Source: CAUZWH01 sp965247665 (lineage in GTDB: Bacteria; Pseudomonadota; Alphaproteobacteria; SHVV01). From it: DNA of 64,000 nt. This document shows, piece by piece, positions 1 through 7,259 of this stretch. The stretch is from positions 1,711,614 through 1,775,613 of the forward strand of contig CBDFHH010000005.1 of NCBI GenBank assembly GCA_965247665.1. Reading direction: 5' to 3'. The position numbers and the translations under genes were made by a program. Position 1 is the first letter of the stretch. Every line of letters begins with the position of its first letter. Below the pieces are notes generated by a model. The model searched no databases and was not told where the DNA came from. It worked only from the letters and a program-made list of their open reading frames with translations.

Positions 1-1
1 G

Positions 2-151
2 GCGGAAATGGCGTCGTTAGCGGAGAAGGGGGTCGCGTGCGCCGGGGTCGAAGAGTTGCAGTGGGGATCGCTGACCAGCTTCGGGCTCCCGGGCGGCGGC
101 CGGATCGGGCTCTATCAGCCCAAGCACGAGACCGCGTTGAACCTCTACTGA
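2..151 (+). CDS. VOC (glyoxalase-fold) protein, C-terminal end only
   Basis: Only the last 49 codons lie in the window, and the gene starts before base 1. The frame ends in GGRIGLYQPKHETAL and then TGA at 149-151. This is the usual ending of small vicinal-oxygen-chelate (glyoxalase/dioxygenase superfamily) proteins, where a final beta strand of the form G..IGLYQP.H..A closes the metal-binding barrel. The substrate cannot be told. It is convergent with the LLM oxidoreductase whose stop is 10 bases away. Moderate confidence, based on the tail motif only. Confidence 0.55.
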   Translation, partial: AEMASLAEKGVACAGVEELQWGSLTSFGLPGGGRIGLYQPKHETALNLY

Positions 152-160
152 CACCCGCCT

Positions 161-1201
161 TCAGTCGAGCTGCGGCATCACTTTGGTCGCCAACAGCTCC
201 ATCGACTTGGCGACTTTCTCGTGCTCCATGCCGCCGGGGCTCATGTTCGAGATGATGAAGTTGACCTTGCACTCGTCGCGCAGCCACCGCAGGTGGTTGA
301 CGACGTAGTCAACGTCACCGATCCAAAGCAGATCGTTCTCGACGATCTTGTCGAAGGTCAGCGAGCGAATATAACTGGCGAGTTGCTCCTGAAACGCGAA
401 CCGCTCGGGGTAGGTCTCGCCTTCGGGCAAGGTCCACATATCGGCGAAATCCTCGAGCAGCCACTCGACGCTCTCGCGCGCCTCCTTGCGCGCTCCGGCG
501 ACGGTGTCGCCGACGAAGATGTGCGGATGCGCGACCCGGTAGATGTCGTTGCGCCCGGTTTCCTGCACGATCGCGTCGAGGTGTCGGAAATTCTCCTTGA
601 CCTTGGTCAGCGGGCTGAACGACGCGCCGACCATCGGTGTGATGTCCCGTTCGAGCGCGGCTCTCATCGATCCGGCGTGCAGCGTCGGCGTCCACAGTGG
701 CGGATGCGGCCGTTGCACCGGCATCGGGTTCACGGCCACCTCGGCGATCTTGTAGTACTTGCCCTCATAGCTAAACGGCTCGCCGGTCCATGCCTTGAGA
801 ATGATCTCGAGACATTCCTCGTAGCGTGGTTGCGATTCCAGCCAGTCAATCCCGTAGCCGTCGAACTCCATCTTGAAGGCACCGCGCCCGACGCCGAACT
901 CGAGCCGTCCGTCGCAGAGGATATCCAGCGTCGCGTAGTCCTGCGCTACTTCGAGCGGGTTGTGCCACGGTAGGACGCTGACGGCCGTGCCGAGCCGAAT
1001 GCGTTCGGTCCGCGCCGCCATGTTGGCGAGCGTGACCACCGGCGAGGGGCGGCCGTGACGGCAAAACGAGTGTTCGGCCAGGAACAGGGCGTCGAAGCCG
1101 AGCCGATCGGCGAGCTCGGCCTCGTCGACGCGGCTGCGATAGACCGTGTCGTAGTCCTGGTCTTGGCGGCACTGGATGTTGATGAACGCCGCAAATTTCA
1201 T
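161..1201 (-). CDS. LLM class flavin-dependent oxidoreductase
   Basis: 346 aa, a normal length for bacterial-luciferase-like (LLM) monooxygenases. These cytoplasmic TIM-barrel enzymes use reduced FMN or F420 to oxidise small organic substrates. The family is recognised from the N-terminal strand MKFAAFINIQ, the segment RIRLGTAVSVLPWHNP (about residues 67-82), the ELEFGVGRG-like FGVGRGAF stretch and the PPLWTPTLH strand near residue 165. ATG at 1201 is preceded by GAGGAGAG at a good distance. It is the first of several minus-strand catabolic genes with the NicX-like dioxygenase just upstream, so a joint role in degrading one compound is likely. Substrate unknown. Confidence 0.85.
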   Translation of the reverse strand: MKFAAFINIQCRQDQDYDTVYRSRVDEAELADRLGFDALFLAEHSFCRHGRPSPVVTLANMAARTERIRLGTAVSVLPWHNPLEVAQDYATLDILCDGRLEFGVGRGAFKMEFDGYGIDWLESQPRYEECLEIILKAWTGEPFSYEGKYYKIAEVAVNPMPVQRPHPPLWTPTLHAGSMRAALERDITPMVGASFSPLTKVKENFRHLDAIVQETGRNDIYRVAHPHIFVGDTVAGARKEARESVEWLLEDFADMWTLPEGETYPERFAFQEQLASYIRSLTFDKIVENDLLWIGDVDYVVNHLRWLRDECKVNFIISNMSPGGMEHEKVAKSMELLATKVMPQLD

Positions 1202-1222
1202 GGCTTCCGCTCTCCTCGGACC

Positions 1223-2266
1223 TTAGCGGCCGTCGACAAGCCTACCTTCCACGACCACCGCTTCGTTGTCGACTTGGATCGTGCATCGGCGCATGGGAAT
1301 GTCGAAATGGCAGCGGCTGCGGCGGCCGGCCGCGTAGTTCGGGCCGGTCGAAATCAAGAAGTTGCCGGCGAAGCTACGGCCGTCTACGCCGGCCGATTCG
1401 CTCCGGGCGTAAAACGACAAGGCATCCCACAACGCATTCTCGTGCAGGCCCCAGCCGACATGCGAGATGCCATAGGCGTTGCGATCGTTCCAGCGCGCGA
1501 AATAGTCGCGCAGGAGTTCCGCGTCCAAGCCGGTGCCGACGATCTCTTCGACGAAACCGTCCTTGAAGCGCAGCGAAACCGGGCTTTCGACATATCGATA
1601 GAATGGAAAGACGATGTCGCCGCAGGCCAACGCCACCTCGCCATCGACCCTGCTCGACGCCGGATAGGCGACCACGGCACAGGTCGCCCAGGTCGCCGAA
1701 GTGCCGGGTTTGTCGCAGAAGCCATAGGCACCCTTGACGACCGCCCCGGACAGATCGACCCTTAGATCGGTGCCGGCCTGCGAGGTAACGGTCATTTCCT
1801 TGGTGCGGCTTAGACGCTCGACGGCGCGGTCGATGCGGCGGTTGCGCTCGGCGGTCGGCAGCAACCGCTCCAACGCGTCCGGCGGTTCTTTGATCAGTAG
1901 GGTCCGAGTTCCGCTACCGAGGATGTCGCCGCGCTGCCTTGAATGGATCAAGCCGTCGAGGCTGAGATCGACGATGAAATCGACCGATTTCAGCAACTCC
2001 GTGACCTCGGGATAGTCGTCGAGAACGTTGGAACTGGCGTTGCCGCGGCTGATGCTTGGAACGCCGCCGTCGGCTGGCGCACGCGTCGGCAGCGACAGCC
2101 GGAACGGCCGTGCCCCCATCGCCGCCAAAGCGCTGTGGGCGGCGTCGACATAGTCTTCGCGGGTTTCGGATTCGGTGAGAATCGCGGCGCTTTCGCCTTC
2201 GGCGACCGCGCACCACCGAAACTCCTCCATGAACAAGGAGGTCAGCGCCGCATTTGTGAGGGGCAT
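1223..2266 (-). CDS. NicX-like 2,5-dihydroxypyridine 5,6-dioxygenase family protein
   Basis: 347 aa. Closely resembles NicX of nicotinate catabolism in length and in motif order. NicX opens 2,5-dihydroxypyridine to N-formylmaleamate using mononuclear Fe(II) and has the peptidase M29 fold. Visible landmarks are GTRTLLIKEPPDALERLLPT near residue 120, YGISHVGWGL (His about 269) and CHFDIPMRRC (His about 320, Asp about 322). These last three match the metal ligands reported for NicX in spacing. I take ATG at 2266 rather than the GTG six bases upstream because GGGAGGA sits 7 bases before it. An alpha/beta hydrolase and a CMD protein follow upstream on the same strand, as expected for a ring-cleavage operon. 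The exact substrate is inferred. Confidence 0.75.
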   Translation of the reverse strand: MPLTNAALTSLFMEEFRWCAVAEGESAAILTESETREDYVDAAHSALAAMGARPFRLSLPTRAPADGGVPSISRGNASSNVLDDYPEVTELLKSVDFIVDLSLDGLIHSRQRGDILGSGTRTLLIKEPPDALERLLPTAERNRRIDRAVERLSRTKEMTVTSQAGTDLRVDLSGAVVKGAYGFCDKPGTSATWATCAVVAYPASSRVDGEVALACGDIVFPFYRYVESPVSLRFKDGFVEEIVGTGLDAELLRDYFARWNDRNAYGISHVGWGLHENALWDALSFYARSESAGVDGRSFAGNFLISTGPNYAAGRRSRCHFDIPMRRCTIQVDNEAVVVEGRLVDGR

Positions 2267-2287
2267 GTGCACATCCTCCCGGTTGCT

Positions 2288-3169
2288 CTATTCGAAAGAT
2301 CCGAAAAAGCCGGCCGCGAGCCGGTTGAACTCCAACTGTTTCTCGCGGAAGGCGAAGTGGCCGGCACGATTGGCGACATGCATGGATACCGCCGCGAAGT
2401 TTGATGCCAGCAGATCGAATACCTTTAGACCCATAGGGTCCAGCGGTGCCGAAGGATCGTCGCGACCCCAATGGATCAGCGTCGGCGTGCGAAATTCCCC
2501 GCCGGCGATGCGTGCGATGGTTCGTTCCTTGTCGCGATCTATGCTGGGCTCGAAAACCGCGGGGCCGAGCGACGCCATCTTGTCTCGCGCGCGGGACGAT
2601 TTCTCGAGGTGGTAGATCCGATGCCACTCGTCGACCCAGGCATCGGTGACAATGGCGCCGGAGAAACACATCACCTCGGCGCGATAACGTACCCATTCGC
2701 GGGTTCCCGCTTGGAAAGGCGCTTCGCGGCGTACTTTCCGGCTGAATTCGGGAATCGCGCCGACACCGGGAGTCATGGATGCGCTGTTGCACAGGATGAA
2801 AGCGCGCACGAGCTCGGGGCGATCCAGGCACAGCGCGACGCCGTTGTAGGCGCCGCGCGACTGGCCGATCAGAAATATGCGGTCGAGGCCCAGCGCGCGA
2901 ACGAAACCCTCGACATGACCGGTCATGCGCTCGATCGTGTAGTCCGCGTCCGATTGGGGGTTGCCGGTTTCACCGTGACCGAGCTTGTCGAGCGCATAGA
3001 CGTGGAAATACTCCGCGAGTAGGTCGAAATTCTCAACGAAGATATCGAACGAAGAGCCTGTGCCGATGGCGCCGCCATGGACCAGCACCAGCGGCGCGCC
3101 CGCGCCCTTCTCGAAATACCGCGTGCGGATACCGTCGACGTCTACGAAGCCTAAATTTTGCGAATTCAC
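2288..3169 (-). CDS. alpha/beta hydrolase
   Basis: 293 aa. Standard alpha/beta-hydrolase fold with oxyanion motif LVHGGAIG (about residue 28), nucleophile elbow GQSRG (about residue 102) and a late catalytic His in the ANRAGHFAF segment. Ring-fission products are typically hydrolysed by such enzymes. Next to a NicX-like dioxygenase, the obvious candidate step is deformylation or C-C cleavage of the ring-opened product. However, it does not look specifically like NicD, so the role is inferred. It starts at GTG 3169, with GAGGTG some bases upstream. It lies 6 bases after the CMD gene and 21 bases before the dioxygenase gene, so co-transcription is likely. Confidence 0.75.
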   Translation of the reverse strand: MNSQNLGFVDVDGIRTRYFEKGAGAPLVLVHGGAIGTGSSFDIFVENFDLLAEYFHVYALDKLGHGETGNPQSDADYTIERMTGHVEGFVRALGLDRIFLIGQSRGAYNGVALCLDRPELVRAFILCNSASMTPGVGAIPEFSRKVRREAPFQAGTREWVRYRAEVMCFSGAIVTDAWVDEWHRIYHLEKSSRARDKMASLGPAVFEPSIDRDKERTIARIAGGEFRTPTLIHWGRDDPSAPLDPMGLKVFDLLASNFAAVSMHVANRAGHFAFREKQLEFNRLAAGFFGSFE

Positions 3170-3175
3170 GGCGGC

Positions 3176-3751
3176 TCACACCTCGTCCCGGTCGGACTCC
3201 CCGTCGCACGGTAGCGGAAACTTGTCGAGCAACGGAAGGTAGCGATCTTCGAGGTCGATCTTCAGCGCTGCCAACAGACGCACGGTACCGGTATAGACCG
3301 CAATCGTCGCGAGCAGGTCGACCAACGACTGATCGTCGAACGCCGCACGCAGGACGGCGAAGGTGACATCATCGAGATCGCCGTCGCGCGCGATCTGGCG
3401 AGCGGCTTCCAACACGGCGCGGTCGAGCGCCGCCAACCCGGTCGTCCGGCCGCCGGATTCCTCGGCGATGGCGCGAATATCGTCGTCCGACACGCCCGAA
3501 TTCTGCGCCAGTTCGATATGGTGCGAATATTCGTAAACCGAGCCCATCGCATAGCCGACCTGGATGATCGCCATTTCTCGCAGCCGAGCATCGAGCGGGC
3601 TGTCGTCGCGAATATACAACGCGGTTTCGAGCAGGTGGCGGGCCATCGCAGGGCTGTGGGCGAGCAGCCGCACGATGTTGATATCGCGCGCCAGCATGTC
3701 GTGATCCTCGGGCCGCATTTGCGCGTCGCTCAAATATTTCAGACGTGCCAT
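3176..3751 (-). CDS. carboxymuconolactone decarboxylase family (AhpD-like) protein
   Basis: 191 aa. All-helical CMD/AhpD-like protein recognised from the core LREMAIIQVGYAMGSVYEYSHH (given in part), followed by an acidic SDDDIRAIA helix. The classical AhpD CxxC is absent: the motif reads SVYEYSHH. That favours the decarboxylase/unknown branch over a thiol peroxidase. It is the first gene of the apparent minus-strand run CMD, alpha/beta hydrolase, NicX-like, LLM, and has an ATG start with GGAGTGGAG upstream. Likely to process an intermediate of the same pathway. Its start faces the divergent GFA gene 117 bases away, so that gap probably holds promoters for both. Confidence 0.75.
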   Translation of the reverse strand: MARLKYLSDAQMRPEDHDMLARDINIVRLLAHSPAMARHLLETALYIRDDSPLDARLREMAIIQVGYAMGSVYEYSHHIELAQNSGVSDDDIRAIAEESGGRTTGLAALDRAVLEAARQIARDGDLDDVTFAVLRAAFDDQSLVDLLATIAVYTGTVRLLAALKIDLEDRYLPLLDKFPLPCDGESDRDEV

Positions 3752-3868
3752 CGATGCTCCACTCCCCGGTGTCGGCGCGGTTCTATTTCCGCGCGTCGAC
3801 GTTTTCGGATAGCTTGTTGTCCGTCATACACCGAGCCGCGACAGGAGCGGCACAGCGGAGGAGTAAAC

Positions 3869-4273
3869 ATGAAAATCGATGGGGGATGCCATTGCGGGTT
3901 CATCACCTACGAAGCGGAGATCGACCCTGAAAAGGTCGTGATTTGTAACTGTACCGATTGCCAGCGTTTGTCGGGATCGTCGTTTCGCACCGTTGCGTTT
4001 ACGGTCGAGAATGGCTTCAAGCTGCGGTCGGGCGAGCTCAAGGTGTATCTCAAGACCGGCGGCAGCGGCAACAAGCGCCAGCAGGCTTTTTGCCCCGAAT
4101 GCGGGTCGTCGATTTACTCGACGTCGGAGGAGGGCGGGCCGCTCTACGGTATCCGCACGGGCTCGATCAACCAGCGCGATCAGCTGGTGCCGAAGGTCCG
4201 CATCTTTAGCCGATCCGAGGCGTCCTGGATCGATCAGATACCGTCGATGCCGAAGGTCGAAGGCGCGCCCTAG
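3869..4273 (+). CDS. GFA family (glutathione-dependent formaldehyde-activating-like) protein
   Basis: 134 aa zinc protein of the GFA/CENP-V family. It shows the conserved zinc-binding cysteines in order: CHCGF near residue 7, CNCTDCQRLSGSSFR near 27-41 and FCPECGS near 71. Family members bind zinc and are linked to formaldehyde/glutathione adducts in some bacteria, but most are functionally unassigned. ATG 3869 follows GGAGGAG at ideal spacing. A longer open frame runs upstream, but nothing supports its use. The cupin gene follows 30 bases downstream on the same strand. Confidence 0.85.
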   Translation: MKIDGGCHCGFITYEAEIDPEKVVICNCTDCQRLSGSSFRTVAFTVENGFKLRSGELKVYLKTGGSGNKRQQAFCPECGSSIYSTSEEGGPLYGIRTGSINQRDQLVPKVRIFSRSEASWIDQIPSMPKVEGAP

Positions 4274-4303
4274 CTAGGCATTGCATCTCGCGAGGCCGGA
4301 ACG

Positions 4304-4723
4304 ATGAACATGATCACCGAACCCAAGATCGTTCGGCTCGATGCGTCGGAGAAGATCTCGTTCGGACCCGATGCGTCCTACCAGCCGCTGCTGGCCGACG
4401 GCGATACGCCAATCTTCCTCGGCATCCAGACCTCCGAACCCGGGTACGAAACCGAGCCGCATTCGCACCCCTATGTCGAAACCCTGTTCGTGCTCGAAGG
4501 CGAGGCCGAGCTGTGGTTGGTGGGTCACGAAGACGAAGCGACACGGTTGCAAGCGGGCGACTGCGCCGCCTTGCCGCCCAATCGACCGCACGGTTTTCGC
4601 GTCGTGGGCGGCCGCCCGCTGCGGACGCTCGGCATCCATGCCAATCCCGAGCGTATCGCCGATTTTGTCGACGGTTTCGAAACCGACGCACATGGCTACG
4701 CATTGCATTGGCAGGAGAAATAG
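4304..4723 (+). CDS. cupin domain-containing protein
   Basis: 139 aa single-domain cupin. Cupin motif 1 is HSHPYVETLFVLEGEAELWL (about residues 49-68), with the metal-binding His-X-His and Glu. Motif 2 is AGDCAALPPNRPHGFRV (about 85-101), with the last His. Such small cupins act as metal-dependent enzymes (isomerases, dioxygenases) or small-molecule binding modules. No substrate can be read from the sequence. It shares an operon-like arrangement with the GFA gene. Confidence 0.85.
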   Translation: MNMITEPKIVRLDASEKISFGPDASYQPLLADGDTPIFLGIQTSEPGYETEPHSHPYVETLFVLEGEAELWLVGHEDEATRLQAGDCAALPPNRPHGFRVVGGRPLRTLGIHANPERIADFVDGFETDAHGYALHWQEK

Positions 4724-4907
4724 ACCTGGCGAAACGAACCGGCGGCCCCCGCCAAGCGGGCTCGAAGCGTCTTTCGATCCGAGGCGACGTCGACATCGAC
4801 GCCGGACCGCGGCAATTCGGGTTCACTCGGTCTTTAACCGACAGCACGAGCTGCGTCTGAGAGAGCTGCGCGGCCAACTTGCCGTCTTCCGTCGTAACCC
4901 GGGTTCG

Positions 4908-5243
4908 TCACACCATCCTGCGCACCTGCGGTGAACCGGCGTGCGCCTTGCCCGTCACGCGCGTTCCGACGGCGACGCCCGGCGAGAAATTGGTCTTGCT
5001 TTCGATCGTTGGGGTGTGAGCGCCGTCCGGCAGGTCGAGAATCATGCCTGCCGCACCAAGCGTATCGGCGAACGCCATGATCGCACCGCCATGGGCCACC
5101 GCCGGTAGCGTGCACAATTCGTCGCGAATCTTGAGCTCGGCGGCGACACGATCCAATTCGGCAACGGCAAAACGAACGCCGAGCAGAGCGGCGAACGGCG
5201 GCATATGTTCATGGTGTTCATAGAGTGTGGCGCGGCGATCCAC
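4908..5243 (-). pseudogene. PaaI-type hotdog thioesterase, interrupted by in-frame TGA
   Basis: 111 codons are open and read as a hotdog acyl-CoA thioesterase. HGGAIMAFADTLGAAGM (about residues 51-67) carries the HGG catalytic motif, and ESKTNFSPGV follows. The family normally runs on through an R..VW.TRVT..DGKL segment to a final TQTQLVL. Here TGA at 4908-4910 sits where a Trp is usually found. Past it, in the same frame, the expected ending reads RTRVTTEDGKLAAQLSQ and then TQLVL. So the gene either carries a nonsense change or has closely spaced indels: a VHRR-like string also appears in another frame just before. It overlaps no neighbour and is 2 bases from the downstream LLM gene. Confidence 0.7.
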
Positions 5244-5245
5244 GA

Positions 5246-6181
5246 TCAGCTCTCCAATTCGGCCCCGATCCCGGAAAAAAGATCAAGGTGATGGTGGTGA
5301 TCGCCGGCGAAGCGCAGGACAAAGTGACTCACGCCGGCCGCGGCATAGGCGGCGAGGAGATCCCGGGCGCCGGATAGCGAACCGCCGTAGCACGGCTGGC
5401 TGCGGCGCAGCGCTTGCGAGCCCACGCCGTAATACGCCTCCATGAATTCGTCGAGGCGGCGATCTGCACGCGCGGAATCGTCATCGATCGCGACGGTGAG
5501 GTATTGCGCACCGGTAAGCCGATTCGGGTCGCGGCCGCTGTCGCGCGCGACCGATTTCATTTCTTCCCAGATCGTCCGGTAGGCGTCGGGGTCGGGCCCA
5601 TTGGGAAACCAGCCATCGAAGTGGCAGCCGACGCGCTGAATGGTCGCCGCTACCGAACCGCCGATCCAGATCGGGGGGCCGCCGGGTTGAGCCGGTGTCG
5701 GGCCAAGCGTGCGGCCGTCGATGGCCCAGCGCCCCTGCCAATCGACCGGCTCGCCGAGCCATAAGGCGCGGCACAAGCGCAATCCCTCGAGCAGGCGCCC
5801 GACTCGTTTCTCGAAGGGGACGCCGGCTGCCTCGAAGTCGGCGCGGATCGTCGGGGTATCGGATGCGATGCCGACACCGAGAATGACGCGACCCTCCGAA
5901 ATCCGATCGAGGGTCGCGACCTGGTGCGCGAGCGCCGTCGGGTTTCGCCACCCCGGCAGCAGCACCGCGGTGCCCAGGGAGACGCGAGCCGTGCGCGCGG
6001 CAATACCGGCGAGCAGCGTGATCGGCTCATGCCGCGGCAGCGCCATAAGCGAGTCGCCGACCCAAAGCGAGTCATAGCCCAGCGCTTCGGCCCGCTCGCC
6101 GAGGGTCAGCAGAGGCGTCGCCTCCGGACGACCTTGCATGACGCTTTCGCGGGTCGGCAGCAGGTAGCCGATCTTGACCAT
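5246..6181 (-). CDS. LLM class flavin-dependent oxidoreductase
   Basis: 311 aa luciferase-like TIM-barrel oxidoreductase, different from the one at the window start. Landmarks are KIGYLLPTRE at the N-terminus, GYDSLWVGDS near residue 38, ARVSLGTAVLLPGWRNP near 67, ILGVGIA near 102 and PPIWIGGS near 168. A frame exists from a TTG 21 bases upstream. I chose ATG 6181 because GAGGAGG lies 8 bases before it. The gene ends 2 bases before the interrupted thioesterase gene starts, which suggests one transcript. It is divergent from the SDR gene. FMN or F420 dependence cannot be decided. Confidence 0.85.
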   Translation of the reverse strand: MVKIGYLLPTRESVMQGRPEATPLLTLGERAEALGYDSLWVGDSLMALPRHEPITLLAGIAARTARVSLGTAVLLPGWRNPTALAHQVATLDRISEGRVILGVGIASDTPTIRADFEAAGVPFEKRVGRLLEGLRLCRALWLGEPVDWQGRWAIDGRTLGPTPAQPGGPPIWIGGSVAATIQRVGCHFDGWFPNGPDPDAYRTIWEEMKSVARDSGRDPNRLTGAQYLTVAIDDDSARADRRLDEFMEAYYGVGSQALRRSQPCYGGSLSGARDLLAAYAAAGVSHFVLRFAGDHHHHLDLFSGIGAELES

Positions 6182-6389
6182 AACCACGGCCTCCTCTTTC
6201 AATGGGTGCAGGGCGAGCAGTTGTATCGGCCAAGCCGGGGACCCGCAATCGGGTTGCGGTCGCGCCGTGTGGCCGCCGCCTTGCTCGGAACGGCCGTTAC
6301 ATTGTCATTTGGCGGACCGCCTGCTAAGTGATCCGCCATCTCCGCGCCACCCCGAATGCGGGTCGCACTGGACAAAGGGGAAGCAGATC

Positions 6390-7226
6390 GTGGCCAAGCT
6401 GGACGGAAAGGTCGCCATCGTATCGGGGTCGGGCCGAGGTATCGGTCGGGCCATCGCACTCAAACTAGCGGGCGAGGGTACCCGCGTCGTGGTCAACGAT
6501 CTCGATGCCGAGCCGGCCGACGACACCGCTGCGGCGATCAGGGGGCTTGGCGGCGAGGCGGCGGTTTGCGCCGGCGACGTGACCGAGGCCGATTTCGGCG
6601 ATCGGTTCGTAGGCGCTGCGGTCGAATCGTTCGGTGGCCTCGATATCATTGTCAACAACGCCGGCTTCACCTGGGACCGCACCGTCCAGAATATGACCGA
6701 CGAGCAATGGGACGACGTCCTGGCGGTTCACCTCAAGGCGCCGTTCCGGGTTGCCCGCGCGGCCATTCAGTACTGGCGCCCGGTGATCAAGGCGGAGCAG
6801 GAGGCCGGGTCGGCGCCATGCCGCAAAGTCGTCAATATCTCTTCGATTTCCGGCATGTACGGCAACCTCGGCCAGATCAACTACTCCTCGGCCAAGGCCG
6901 GCTTGATCGGCATGACCCGAACGCTGGCCAAGGAGTGGGGACGCTACAACATCACCGTCAATTGCGTGGCGTTCGGTTTCATCAAGACCCGCATGACCCA
7001 ACCGATTTCGAAAGATCAGGACCAACCGACCACCATCAACCTCGGCGGACGCGAACTGCCGGTCGGTATCCAACCCGAATTCATCGCGCAGATGGAGGCG
7101 ATGATTCCACTCGGCCGCGGCGGTTCGCCGGAAGACGCGGCCGGCGCGGTGTATCTGTTCTGCGTTCCCGAATCCGACTTCATTAGCGGCCAAGTGGTGC
7201 TTGCTTCCGGCGGCTTGTTCGTCTGA
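6390..7226 (+). CDS. SDR family NAD(P)-dependent oxidoreductase
   Basis: 278 aa Rossmann-fold short-chain dehydrogenase. The cofactor motif SGSGRGIG lies at residues 12-19, NNAG near residue 90, and the catalytic triad includes Ser in NISSISG and Tyr/Lys in NYSSAKAG. The first strand begins KLDGKVAIV, so GTG 6390 is the natural start (AAAGGGG just upstream). A much longer upstream frame has no support. The tail SPEDAAGAVYLFCVPESDFI with a terminal GG is typical of 3-ketoacyl-ACP-reductase-like SDRs. It sits 33 bases before the hydantoinase A gene, likely in the same operon. Substrate unknown. Confidence 0.9.
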   Translation: MAKLDGKVAIVSGSGRGIGRAIALKLAGEGTRVVVNDLDAEPADDTAAAIRGLGGEAAVCAGDVTEADFGDRFVGAAVESFGGLDIIVNNAGFTWDRTVQNMTDEQWDDVLAVHLKAPFRVARAAIQYWRPVIKAEQEAGSAPCRKVVNISSISGMYGNLGQINYSSAKAGLIGMTRTLAKEWGRYNITVNCVAFGFIKTRMTQPISKDQDQPTTINLGGRELPVGIQPEFIAQMEAMIPLGRGGSPEDAAGAVYLFCVPESDFISGQVVLASGGLFV

Positions 7227-7259
7227 GCGACGCCAACCCCGCCGCGACCTTGCCGACCG

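Noticed and set aside
221..973. Long plus-strand frame of 250 codons opposite the LLM oxidoreductase gene
   Set aside because: It is antisense to a well-supported gene, has no domain or ribosome site, and long shadow frames are common at this GC content. The same applies to many others, such as the 593-codon frame opposite the SDR and hyuA genes.
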